A stretch of DNA of 64,000 nt from Merluccius polli (Eukaryota > Chordata > Actinopteri > Gadiformes > Merlucciidae). The stretch lies in NCBI GenBank assembly GCA_030340625.1, contig JAOPHQ010006581.1:98068-162067 (forward strand), given 5' to 3'. Each line of letters opens with the position of its first letter. Positions within the stretch are counted from its first letter, which is position 1. Below, one piece after another: positions 1-40,671 of this stretch. The translations under genes were made by a program, and so were the position numbers. The notes beneath the pieces were generated by a model. That model was given only the letters and a program-made list of their open reading frames with translations, ran no database searches and was not told where the DNA came from.

Positions 1-125
1 TTGTTTACAACCCACATATGACGGTGGCACCACGCAACTCATGTACTCAACTCATCGACGTATAATGGCCGCTAATCTACTTCTTAATTGTGACGAACAG
101 TGTCTTGTGCAGTTCTCCGGTTGAC

Positions 126-190
126 GTATTAACTAGTGTAATGAGCGACACCTGTTTGTGTCCTATGATTGTCCCACGCCTCTGTGGAAA
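126..190. mobile_element. MITE fragment (family M1), one end
   Basis: This stretch has the same terminal sequence as three fuller copies at 19628-19829, 20053-20250 and 47987-48682: a GTGTAATGAGCGACACCTG core followed by an end reading CCTCTGTGGAAAGGG. That end is the reverse complement of the other copies' CCCTTTCACAGAGG start. I could not find the opposite end, so this is a fragment. No coding content. Confidence 0.5.
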
Positions 191-708
191 GGGTGTATTA
201 GTAGTCCGTAAGGTTGCAACCGCGTGCCCATCAACACAATGCACATGTAATTCTTCTGCCTATACCTTAACTAGTGCTGACATTTGCGTCTGTCTGACCT
301 TTTAACAGTGAACAGAAAATATGAGCTTATAGACAGAATCACATTTGTAAAATGTGGAAAACAAACAGCTTTTTGTGTCCCGAAAGCCAGATTCACACAG
401 ACATATTCACATCAGTGAATATGCAGTGCATCTCAATGACCTTTAAGGTATTTTCTGCCCATAACCACAACTTTCAAAAGGACCTATAGCCCTTTTCTAA
501 ATGCATGTGGTTTCCACCAGAAGAACTCATGTTTTTGTATTCTTGATTTCTAATATGATGATGTTTTCATGTTCAGTGTTGTGTGAATGTATCAACAATA
601 TAGGGTGCTCTTCCAAACAAGTGTAATGACCAATGTATCTGCTTGGCCCTTTTTTTTTAATCATGTGTAAATTGAAAGACATTAGCTACACTGGTCTTGT
701 GGGGCTTG

Positions 709-746
709 TGACATTACAGTCACAAACCACCGTGACTGTAATGTCA
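709..746. repeat. Perfect 15-bp inverted repeat with 8-nt loop
   Basis: TGACATTACAGTCAC at 709-723 is followed by an 8-nt spacer and its exact reverse complement at 732-746. It lies in the intron upstream of the first visible stk32c exon. No function is evident. It could be the relic of a palindromic transposon. Confidence 0.7.
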
Positions 747-855
747 TTACGAAAATGTGATGCTCATCCTTCAAAACAGCGGGGGCCTTATTGGGTACCC
801 ATATTGCACTAGCAGGGATCATTACTGAAGGCCTTCTGCCTTCTGTACTTGTGGC

Positions 856-895
<40 letters not shown>

Positions 896-985
896 TTTAC
901 GCAATCGCCATTGTTAATGTGTCTCAACAAGGATTTTAAGACTAACATCTTACCCCCATTGTCTTATCTCTCTATTTCTTATCTC

Positions 986-988
<3 letters not shown>

Positions 989-1042
<54 letters not shown>
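989..1042. repeat. (TC)n microsatellite forming the polypyrimidine tract of an stk32c acceptor
   Basis: About 27 TC units end 22 nt before the exon that starts at 1065. The tract merges with the natural pyrimidine tract, which ends in ttgctgcag. A (TG)n run lies nearby at 858-888. Confidence 0.9.
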
Positions 1043-1044
<2 letters not shown>

Positions 1045-1064
1045 CCGCTCTCTCTTTGCTGCAG

Positions 1065-29233
<28,169 letters not shown>

Positions 29234-29726
29234 CCGATGTCTCTCTCTCACTCTCGCTCCCTCTTTCTCACATACTCTCTCTTTTCTCCTGTCTCTCTCT
29301 CTCGCTCTGCCTGTTGCACTGGTGTTGCTATGCCTATAGATACTCCCTCTCTCTCTCCTTTACACACTCACACACATCCCACCTTTGTGTAGCCCGGACA
29401 AGCAACAGAGGACCACAGCAAAAGCCAAGATTACACAAACCCCCGCCTTCCTCCACTCCTTCCTCCACTCCTAACTCTCCCATGTCTGTAGCATCTGAAG
29501 CATCCCTAAAGTCAAGCTCCAACTTCTATGCAAAATAAGGTTATAGCACGACGATAGAGCATCGTTATTGGGAGAGGGGTGGTGGTGGTGGTGGTGGGGG
29601 GGGGGGGGGGGGGGGGGGGGGGTGAGCATGGGGGGGTGTAGGCCTTCTTGCCCGACCTCCCTCCATCTTCACCCTCCGATGGGATCATTCAATAATTTAG
29701 CAGAACTTAGTCACTAGTAGTCTTTC

Positions 29727-29769
<43 letters not shown>

Positions 29770-29822
29770 CTATCACTCGCTCTCGCTTCTCTCTGCTTTC
29801 CATGCACTCGCCGCCGCTGCCT

Positions 29823-29864
<42 letters not shown>

Positions 29865-31170
29865 TATGCACACACACCGCAACACACTCGCACACACTGA
29901 TCCTGACACAAAAGCGGCTGCTTTTTTTTCCCCCCATCATTTGAATGTCCCCTCCCACTCGCCCTCCCCTTCCTCCTCCTCCTCCCTCCTCCCCGCCCCC
30001 CCCCCCCCCCCCCCCCCCACTGCATTTCATCACCCGAACTGTTGAGTACAAAAAAATGGAGGAGAAGCGATCCTGTTTGTTGTTTTCCCTCCAATACGTT
30101 AAGCCCCGTCTACTAGCCCCGCCCAATTCCCCTCATCGTCCTAATGTTTGGACACACTCTCCTCCATTGCATACTCCTGGTGAACGTCTGATTCAACCAG
30201 AAGCCACTTGATATTCTGCTGTGTGTATCTGGGTCCTGTTGTTTCGTTCACTGGTACTCTGCTGTGCGTATCTAGGTCCTAGAATCGTAGGGTTCATCAC
30301 CACACCTGCTGGAAACGTTTGATGCTTGGTAATGTCTTCGTAACAGTGGCCAAAATGTAGTGTTATTTGAATCTCGCTCAGAAAAATCTCATCACCCCCC
30401 CTCCCCGCCCTCCCCCCCCCCCACACACACACACACGTCTCTTTGGAAACGTACGCTCACCTCGACACCGTTTCTAGCCGTGGATTCGATCAAGCATCGC
30501 GTAACAATAAGACGTCGGCGGGGCTGGCTGTGCTTTGACGTGCGTAGCAGCAGTGTGAGCGTCGTGCGTCATCGTGTCCGGACGCGCCGCAGTCATGCGT
30601 TACCGTTGTAGCGTGCGTGACGGCGGCACAGCTGAGTATCCGTGCCGCCACATCCATCTCTGCCACGAACGCCTAGGAACATGTAGCAAATCCACCTTAA
30701 AACCCTGAAGCCTGACAAATATATAAAAATAACGCTAATAATAAAGTAGATGTACAAAAGAAATAACATTGTAAATAGCATAGGTTATAAAAAAAAAAGG
30801 ACTAAGTGACCACAGTTTTATGTGGGACAAGCGTTAACCTGACGAAGGTTAAGAACCGTGGAAGGGACGCAGATGAAGGCGAACCTTCATGCCACCGCCC
30901 TCCGCTCCTCTTTCCAAGTGTGCAGGCACAACTTGTAGGCGAAATATGCCAAAGCTTTTCTACCATTTGCATAACCATTTCTATAAGGAACTCTGTTTGT
31001 CTGAATGTAGCTGTGTCTCTCTCTTTCTTCCCGGTGTGATGTCAAGCCCACATGTTCCTTCTGCAAGAGAAAACTACTGCTAATACTATCGTTTATACAA
31101 CCATGTTGTGAGACTGTATGAGGGTTTAAAAAATACACACACACAGGCACACACACAAACACGCACACAA

Positions 31171-31288
<118 letters not shown>

Positions 31289-32470
31289 GTGTGTGTTTGG
31301 AGTGGATATACCATCAGGACTCAATGATTAGATTATTTAGCCTCTTCTAAAGAATATAAAATTGAATCTTTGAATCCATGCAAACATGCCATGAAAAGAT
31401 AAGTGCATTATTTACATCCTATGGTCTTTTTGCATGTACTTTAACTGTATTAGCCTGTTTTTATCCAGAGCCTAGATCGGGGCCGTGTCTAGCTCACCTG
31501 TGCATGCACAAGCTTTTGTTAATTGCAAGCCTTGACGCTCGGTCCATGATTGACAGGCCGCGCCTGATCAGAGTAAAGAAAGGAGATTTACGTAAACATC
31601 TGTACAACCAATAGAGTTCCAGTGGCGTATGGATGGCATGATAATTGTAGATTATATACAGTGTCTTTTCGCATCCCATAGATTTTCCTTAATGCCTTGT
31701 TCGAGTATGCCGGCTTTTGCCCTCTCTGGATGATTTGATTTGTTTAAGAAAAAGCTAAACATTTGACCTTTTACGCAGGTAAACCTTTCATCTTTATCAG
31801 TTTAGGAGGTGGATATGGAATATGGATGGAGGGTCGGTACAACCCCAGGGTAGCATTTGCTGTCTCTATATAATATGCTGAATGTTCAACTGGCAGAAAT
31901 ATCTGCCGTTGTTTCCGATAACTTTAATTGGTGGTCGAGTCTATCTTTAAACAGACCATCAGAATAAACAAAAAAAAAACTTTGTTACAATTAAAACATT
32001 TGACAACAGAAATATATGCTATATAATATAAATAATTATTTTGATAAGTGATTTTTGTGTATATTGTCTATACTGCGGTACTGTCATCTGTGATTAATCC
32101 TAATTCGGCATTTCTTGCAAATCCGTTCAACATTTTCTCTGTGTATTCGTGTGTTGGACTTTGTCATTGTGAGCATATTAACCTGAGCTGTTGAAATATA
32201 TTGTGTTAGTGTTTTGCCAAAAAAAAAAAACAGCATGACAACTATTCGAAACATTTGAATACATTCGAACAACATACAACCAGTGCCATGTTGAGAAAAC
32301 CAACGTCATGAATGCCATTCCTTCCGTGTGTGATCCTGTTTGACATCAAGTCTTCTACACTACTGAACTGAATGACTCAGGGCCACAAACAGCAGGCCTT
32401 GTACTGAACCCACCCACACCCCTCTGTGTTTAAAAAAAAAACATGCTGCTTTTAAGTGCTTTGATAAAGA

Positions 32471-32476
32471 AATAAA
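32471..32476 (+). terminator. AATAAA poly(A) signal, candidate for stk32c
   Basis: A canonical hexamer on the + strand lies about 3.2 kb after the stk32c stop and about 380 bp before the plac9 stop on the opposite strand. Its use is inferred. Confidence 0.4.
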
Positions 32477-32854
32477 ATTCCTTCCGACGTTGCAACATTT
32501 CTTTTGCCCGTGTCTCATTCACATGTCTCTGTTTCATGTTGTCTCTACTGCAGTTCAGTAAAAGATGGACTTGTGAATGAATAGGTCAAATAAGACACTG
32601 AAGTCAAAATCGTAACAAATACGTAATCTTTAAAAGAAGTAGGAGCATGAACAGACATGTTTGGCCAGTATTTGTCCAAATATATGTTACAGGCCTACAT
32701 TGTACTTTTTCAAGCACACTTTTTGCAGCAACGTACGCTTTCTGCAAGAGACCAATAGCCACCAATGTTAATTTTAAGCGTAATCTTCAACTAGTGAATA
32801 TACTGTATATCTACCCACTGTCTATACTCGTATCTTTGTTAGTCTTGTTTAATC

Positions 32855-33146
32855 TTAGAAGGGCATTTCTCCTTGTCCATCGAGGATGTCCACCGATGGT
32901 TTTCCAGTAATGTCCACTAGGGGGCCCCACTCCGGCGCTTCTATGGCGTCCAGTAGAATGGCCAGCTCCTCTTCCAGCTTCTCAACTGTGTCTTCCACTT
33001 TCTTTGGGAGGATAATAGGAGACATGTCGGTGTGGTTGCATAACCAACGTGGCTAACAGATTTGGCATGCATTGTCATTTCCCCCATCGCATTCATTATG
33101 CATGCATTCGCTACAGATTCATTGTAAGGTAGGGTTAGGCCTGGAC

Positions 33147-33189
<43 letters not shown>

Positions 33190-36100
33190 CAGTGGGTATG
33201 AGATTCAATTTCTGAGAAGCATTTTTTTGTAATTATGGTCACTGGGCATGTTGGAGGAAATACTAAGGATTCCTTGGCAGATGCTTCAGTTGCGTTTCCA
33301 AACCACTGAAGACCCACTGCAGTGCAGTGAGCTGTAACAAACGGCATTGTAGAGGAACGCTTACCTTCTCCACCACGTCCAGACGGTTATGGAGCCTGCT
33401 GTGGTCCTGACAGGCACTCGAGCGTACGGCTCTGGGTTTGATGCCAGAATGACCTGCTAAATACATCATAGAGATACATATCAACAACCTGGGCACATAC
33501 TATTCAACCTTTTACTTGACTCTACAGATTGTCACGGGCTCTAAACATGAGTTTACTTGCACATGCAAAGCATTGGCTCGGCTAAATTACATTTCCTGTT
33601 GCTTCCAGCTCTTCCCAAGTGTGTCTCTGTTGAGAACCAAATTTACGACCGTCTGACTGAACATATAGGCCTATTATTTTGCTCTCGGTGCTAACAAGAC
33701 GAGTGTCTACACATCCAAAGAAAAAAACATCTATTCTAGACCGTATTTAGTCTCGGTCCGATACTCGGTAGACAATGAACTGCAGTGTAGTTAAGATAAG
33801 GCGTACTCTGCCTCCTTGCTTTTCACGTCCTTATTGAGAAAACAAATGCAGCTGTAGCATGACTGCATGGGGAAAGGCAGGCATTAACTGCATGAACAGC
33901 CTTGACAAGGCTTGACAAGTAACCATAATCTTGAAATACAAGTATAAAAAGATGTATTCTGCAGAGCGGGAGAACAAGAGCATTCGCTTGCAGGGGGGGC
34001 CGGGTGATGTAGCTCCTTGCAATACGTCTGCACCCATGCGATAGCTACGACTATAGCGGCAATGTACGATAAGGCCGGCTCCCAAAACAGAGAGTTCGGT
34101 GGGAAAGGGTGAGTCGCATGCTATCAAGGACAGTTAGGAGATAAACACGGCACGTAGCACACACATAAACATGGAGTGAGGATACCTCAGGAGCACACAC
34201 AGAACACAAGGACAGTGAATCTGAACACATTTTGTATGTGTGTATGACATTCATACGCATACACATACACATACACACATACACATACACATACACATTC
34301 ACATACACATACACATACACATTCACATTCACATTCACATTCACATGCACATGCACATGCACATACACATACATATACACATACACATACATATACACAC
34401 AAACACGGAGTCACACTGTGATGTATTTCTATGCAAATCTTGACAAAGACTACACTGTGATGGAAATGAATCGGTGCATCTTGTGACTGTGGCTGACATT
34501 TCCAATTGGCATTTCAAGATGGCAGATGCGCTGGCAGATCAATGGCAGTAATTCATAACCAAAAAAAATACTCGGGGAGTTTATGTACACGGCAAATAAT
34601 CTTTGGAACGCGGTAAGAGTTGTATGAACGGCATCCCTGTTTTACATACAAAAACACACACACACACACACGACGCACGCACACACAAAGAGATAACCTT
34701 ACATGTGCCTCAATTTCCCCGGATTGGGCAGCTGGCGCAGCTCTGAGACTGAATCTCTAAAACACGTCCACTTGACCTAGTTTGATATCAGAGAAGCTGG
34801 GTCAGCCCAATAAGATCAGCGACTACAAGGATCTCATGGATTTTGCTCAGCCTCCGTTGCATAGAAAAAGAGGTTTGAAGAAGAAAGAAGCCTTGGCAGG
34901 AATACGGGCGGTAGAAAGAAACAATGAGACTTAAAGATGTGCTCTCAGCCAACTGCCAGAGTAGGCCTACATCTGGGAGTTTATGGGCGCGGTATGTAAC
35001 ATGACAATTGCTTTTAATTAAAAGCATCGCTTTGAAGCCGTCAGATCTTCAAATGAACCGGCATTCCCGTGGTGAGCTGTGCTCCTTTATTCACATCGCT
35101 GTGGCCACCGGTGCTGTTGTTGTCTAACGTTTCAGGCAAAACGTGTGTGTGGGTTTTCATAGCGAATGCTAAGATAAAGGCTAATAGCATTTGGCTTTCG
35201 TATTTGTTTTGCAATGTATTATTTGGGACGGGCGGAGTCCCTGTCTCCATGCAGAAGACGTCCCAACAACAAGTCACTGCCAGTTATTTTAATAGTTAGC
35301 AGGCTTTCCTGCCGTGAGCCAAAACACCGTAGAGACTTTTTTTCCTCGCTGGACGCATCCAGCTCCAAACTAGCGTCCAGTGTTGTGAACGCCGAAGGGG
35401 GGGGGAAGACTTGGCAGATCCACGGTCCCGCTGGGCACCATGGGCAGCTGTTGGTGTCTTCCTCAGCAATGCCTGCAGTACACGGCCTAAACGACGGCAG
35501 CTTGAATCAACAGCACTGATCCTTACAACAAGGCCCGTCTTCTAATTACAAATCCACTGTCTGGTCGGCGAGGCCAAATCTGTTACAATAGCAATTAAAG
35601 TTCTCCGGCTCTGTGATTAAAACGATCCGGCCCCGTCCATCACAGCCACCTCATCTTGCAGAAGTCATCGCCCCTTCCCCGTCCTCGCTGCCGTCCCTTT
35701 CATGACCGTCTGCCCTGCGTTCACGTGACCTACTCTGCTCATTTTAAATATCATAATACGCAGATGTGTTTTATTACCATATATAAAGGTTGAGACACCA
35801 TTCTCCTCAAATGCATGCGAGTACGAACGTCCCCTGAACATTAATTACCACTTTATACCCAAATAAGCAATGACTCCACTCCGTTTTTAGTGCTTTAATT
35901 TAACTAATGCTACTTTTTTTTTTTGCAATAGCTTTCGGTGCGTCGCTATCAAACAATAAATGTGTTGTTTTTTGCGGTGTCAAATTTAAAACCAAATGTG
36001 GTGTCAAAAGTATGAGAATTAAGTGAGTCCTAAAATTTAAATCTAAAAAAAATGTTCTTAAGAGACGAAGGTCCAGAAGATGTCTGCACCGGTGTTATTA

Positions 36101-36678
36101 TTATGTCTCATTCTCTTATCGGCATGTCTGCCTCCTCATGTGGACACGCTGGGCAGAAGAGGCCGGTGAGTTCTGTGAGATGACTCCGCATATCTCCCAC
36201 TTTACAAGCCCAATGACAGGGCAACCCGGGCTTGGCCGTGTCCCGCACGCACGTCCCGGGACAGCGACTGAACAAATGTGTGTTCGACATAATTGTTCTG
36301 TCTCTGGATCCCTGGATTCAATGACCGGATGGGACCGGGGCCGATGACTGATGATGGAAGCGCGTCCCTCTTGTTATTGGTCGATGCACTCGAGTTATTG
36401 TTATAAACACATTATTTCGCCGCTAGGAGGGGAACTGGGCAGAGCTGCGTCTTGCTTGACGGGAACAAATGCAATCCGCTGCAGGCCACGGGCGAGGAAA
36501 ACAAAAAGCAAATATGATTGAAGTGCTCCTGGTTCCTGAGGTACAACACACACACACACACACACACAAAGATGCTGCCAATCCCTATAGCTTTCTGAGG
36601 GCAGTTGTTATTCTGTTTCCACAACCCTAAACCACAATGGCTGACGGTGCTACAGGTTCGGCTATCCAGCTGTGCGTG

Positions 36679-36709
<31 letters not shown>

Positions 36710-37786
36710 TTAAGTGTTCCCTACAGGTTGAAGAGACATATCAATGTGTGTGATTAAGTCCTTGCTTTCAGAGTGGGCTCAGCCACAGCTGTTGACACAG
36801 AAGGGGGAGCAGAGAGGAATGTTCACTCAAACAAACTGCCTCTCCCACCGAAATAATATAACCGGGTTCAACAAACTGGTGATTGTATACAAGAGCCTGG
36901 ACAGCACACAAAACATACTTTTGATTTGGACCGTTGCATGTGTGTTTATGGTCCCTTTTGTTGTTTCTATTTTTTTTTGCTTTTTTGGTGAGTTTCCATG
37001 AAGAAATGTGAAAAAACTATTTCTTTTCTCTTTCATGTCCCCAATATTGTTAGGTGGTTGATGAATCACACACACACACACACACACGCGCACACACACA
37101 CACGCGCACACACACGCACACACACACAGAAAGAGACCAGCGGGAAAAGAAAACACAAGGACCCCAGGATCGATGAGCTGACCGAAGTCTCTACCCAAGC
37201 ACTAAAGAACAGGAAAGTGAAAGCATGTGTGAAAACGTGCGTAGCCTATTGCACGTGATTGATCAATCCTTATCTAGCAGTGTTTTTTCCCAGAGTGCAC
37301 GACACGTGTGTGTCTTTATTTTGCATCGTGTGTGTTTTTTTAATTGACCACATGTTGGTTGTTTTGGTTGACGAAGCCACCAGCTTAGTTCTTCCCACCG
37401 CTTTAGCATCAGAGACGCTAGTGGAGATCACATCCTGGTACTGAACCACGGCCAAATACTCAAGCTGCTTTCCCCATACAAGGATGAGTAAACTGAATCC
37501 TGATGAGGGAATACTATCCTTTTTTCTTGGAAGATAATCGTTAACAAGTCAGATCACTGTGGATTTGAACCTCTGGCAACAGATGTGTGTGTGTGTGTCA
37601 GTTTCACCTGCGTGCGGGTATATGTTGACATATGTATATTTATGTGTTTTGTACTACAATACTGAGCATAAATGGTTTCCATTGGCTCGGTGTGTGTGTG
37701 TGTTGTGTGTTGCACAGCTTTCCACATTTCTACAGCTTGCCATTCTTGGAGCATGAAGTCACTCCAACAGTCACTCCAACACACAT

Positions 37787-37827
<41 letters not shown>

Positions 37828-38691
37828 GACTGCAATCAGCAAGAGAAATTAAACAGCGCTAGCAATGCAGTCATACACACATTGCAGTACATTTCCATGG
37901 CAAACACATGCTAGAAAAGCCGTGTGGGAAGCCAGGATGGACCTATTTTATCTTCTCTAGGGGACATGTGTTTTATGAACGAAATATACAATATACAATG
38001 CCCGCTGAAAACTGCTGAGGAGAAGATTACATTAGAACCTGCCAAAGCTATAATTGGAAACAGATGGGCTGCCTAAATCATATCGCATGTCCTTACACAC
38101 ACACACACACACACACAGACACACACACACACACACACATGAATACACAAGCAAAAATGTATAGGCTTTTCTAAATATTAGATCTACACTTCACGTATGA
38201 TGGTCAAACATCTCTGACCCATGAAGGACAAACAAACACACAATCCGTTCCACACACACACACACACACACAATTACTAATGTTCTTACAATATGGCGTA
38301 TTGTAAAGTCTTTTGAATGCGCCCATTCAGAGCTCGCTCTCCAAAAAACATTCATCAGCCAACTGTCGGCTACCTGTCAATATACACGTCATCTGTCACT
38401 ATAAACCTGTCCTGTGAAGCCCCTCCCCACTCCCCCCCCCCCCCCCCTCCCCCCAAACATATCAGACCCAACCAACCATCTAGCCTGGTTTTCAGCTGCT
38501 TGTCGGTTCACGCGGTTCATCTACTGTGCCCTTCCTGGCTCCCTCTGACTCGTCTTTAACGTACCAGTGTTCAATGTACCACTCTCCACGATGGCTCTCC
38601 ATGGCTTACCTGTCGCCACACAGCCGCCAATCAAAAGCAGGAGGGGGAGGAGGAGGAGGAGTCCAATAGCGGGGCCCATGGGGCGGGTCAT
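32855..38691 (-). CDS. plac9: Placenta-specific protein 9 homologue, small secreted protein
   Basis: Three coding exons on the - strand: 38691-38610, 33453-33365 and 33001-32855. They join in phases 1 and 0 with GT-AG borders to give 105 residues. Residues 1-26 form a signal peptide: MTRPMG, then a long leucine-rich core ending IGGCVATG. The mature part holds ACQDHSRLHNRLDVVEK and VEDTVEKLEEELAILL, matching the PLAC9 pattern of CDRH, RLDV and a heptad-like VEKTV helix. It then has a Trp-Gly-Pro turn (APEWGPL) and a DILDGQGE tail, like the family's DLLGDG. One Cys (72nd coding base region) remains in the mature protein. PLAC9 is thought to be secreted, with little known of its mechanism. The first coding intron is 5.2 kb and full of microsatellites. 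Any 5' non-coding exon was not resolved. Confidence 0.85.
33148..33186. repeat. (TG)n in the second plac9 intron
   Basis: About 19 TG units between the coding exons at 33001 and 33365. Read on the gene strand this is (CA)n. Confidence 0.93.
34236..34401. repeat. (CACATA)n hexamer array
   Basis: Units of CACATA, with blocks changed to CACATT and CACATG, form a higher-order pattern over about 165 bp in the large plac9 intron. Confidence 0.9.
34500..38600 (-). other. Large plac9 intron; no additional exon recognised
   Basis: This stretch holds many short (CA)n runs, at about 34658, 36547, 37065-37125, 37785-37825, 38095-38140 and 38250. It also has a C-run near 38430. Several short open frames lack any domain. 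Nothing further is supported. Confidence 0.6.
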
Positions 38692-40197
38692 GACTGACGA
38701 AAGGAAGCCTTGCGGAGCAGCCGTCGCCGAGGAAGAGTGACGAGTTTCCAACCGTCCCCCGCTAAAGAGAGAAGAGGGTCTGTGGTGTGTGTGTGTGTGT
38801 GTGTGTTTGAAAGAAAGGGGGGAAAAAAAAGTATTGAAGATGTTTTTTCCACACACACACACACACACACACCCACCCACAGACACACACAAAAAGAAGA
38901 ACACCTACCTCGACTGTCATATAAATATTTCCAGAACGACCGCTCCACCTTGAAAACCTCTCAACTGTTGCCGGGTCTTGCTGCTTCTCCACCCTGCGAG
39001 TTCACTCTGAGTCACTCCCTCCTTCGCTCCCATCTGATGCAGAGAAGGGGAGCCCATTATTTGGGGGTGGTGGTGGTGGTGTGTGTGAGTGTGTGTGTGT
39101 GTAAGGGGTGGGGGGACGCTAAGAAAGAGGCAGGAGGGGCTGTTCTTGGAAGGGGACTCCTACAGTCGGGCACAAGCACAAGAGTTTCAACAACTAACAG
39201 CAAATACTGACTTTTCGGGAGTCTAGCTTTTCTGTTTGGTAACTATGTGTGTGTGTTTATTCGGTAAATGTGCTGTCTAAAATCAGTTGCACTGCAATTC
39301 TATGTTACACATCACCAGCTGAAGTTTAGTGCTGATGTTTTAGGGAAAATGAATGTTGGCCTTATACTTATTTCTTCTTTTTCTTAACATTTTGTTTTGA
39401 AGTACCGAGAATAGAGGTTATTATTCACCTATTCATCCTTCTTGCATCTTTGGAAACCATGAGCCGGGCTAGACTTGTATTTTCCTTTCTCTCTCTTCCG
39501 TTCTTCCCCTGTATGTTCACTGCTTAGTCTCTCCCTCGCCCCTACCACTGGCTTGTTCTGTGAATCTCTCTCTCATCCCTCTCTCTAACACACACATGCA
39601 CACGCACACACACACACACACACAAACAAACATACATACACACACGTACACCAACACAACTAAGGCTATTAGGCAGTAAACACCATTATCCTCAGTAAGC
39701 TTGACTTCCCTGAGTTTGGCGCTCACTGTCTGTCCTTTTAAGCAGATCCCCAGCAGTACAAGGAAAAGTGAGCGTATAGGATAAACAATGTGTCGGGGTC
39801 AGGGGTCAAGGGTGGCTGACTATTGGTTAATTCTCGGGTCAAGGATATGTGCTGCCTGAGAAGGACACCCAGAGTATAGAAATATACAAATAAAGATCAC
39901 GTCAGGCGCTACATTTTGTGTTCAGTATGTCATCTTGTGCGTTGCTTGTGTGTTTGAAAATCGATCGATTTGAAGAAAAAAAACTTGAATATAGAACAAA
40001 TTGCATGATGATATCATGGTCAGATGATTGGCGCACAGGACAACACACACACAATTATTGCCGCAATTTGCTCTATCTATCAAAGATCAAGCAGTGAACA
40101 CATGAGTGAGTGACTGAGATACTAAGACCCATGGTGGTCCCGTCCTGTCTGGTGTTGTAGTGGTACACGCCATTACCTCGCTGAGCATGTGAACGTG

Positions 40198-40232
<35 letters not shown>

Positions 40233-40294
40233 GGGATTATAGCATCCTGTCTGCTGCTGTCACCATGACCTGCAGTGTGTGTGTCTGTGTCTGA

Positions 40295-40356
<62 letters not shown>

Positions 40357-40396
40357 TGACATGCTGGATGGCAGAAAGAGGGACAGAGAGAATGGG

Positions 40397-40433
<37 letters not shown>

Positions 40434-40581
40434 AGGATAGCATATAGAGAATGGGAGTAAGAGAGAGCGGTGACATTGTTAAACCAGTCTATTTCTGTGT
40501 GTTCTCCTTGACCAACTGAATGTATTCCCTCTCTCCCATGGTTTGTCTTGTCTGTTTTTTTGTTGTCCCACCCTGGCTGAC

Positions 40582-40671
<90 letters not shown>

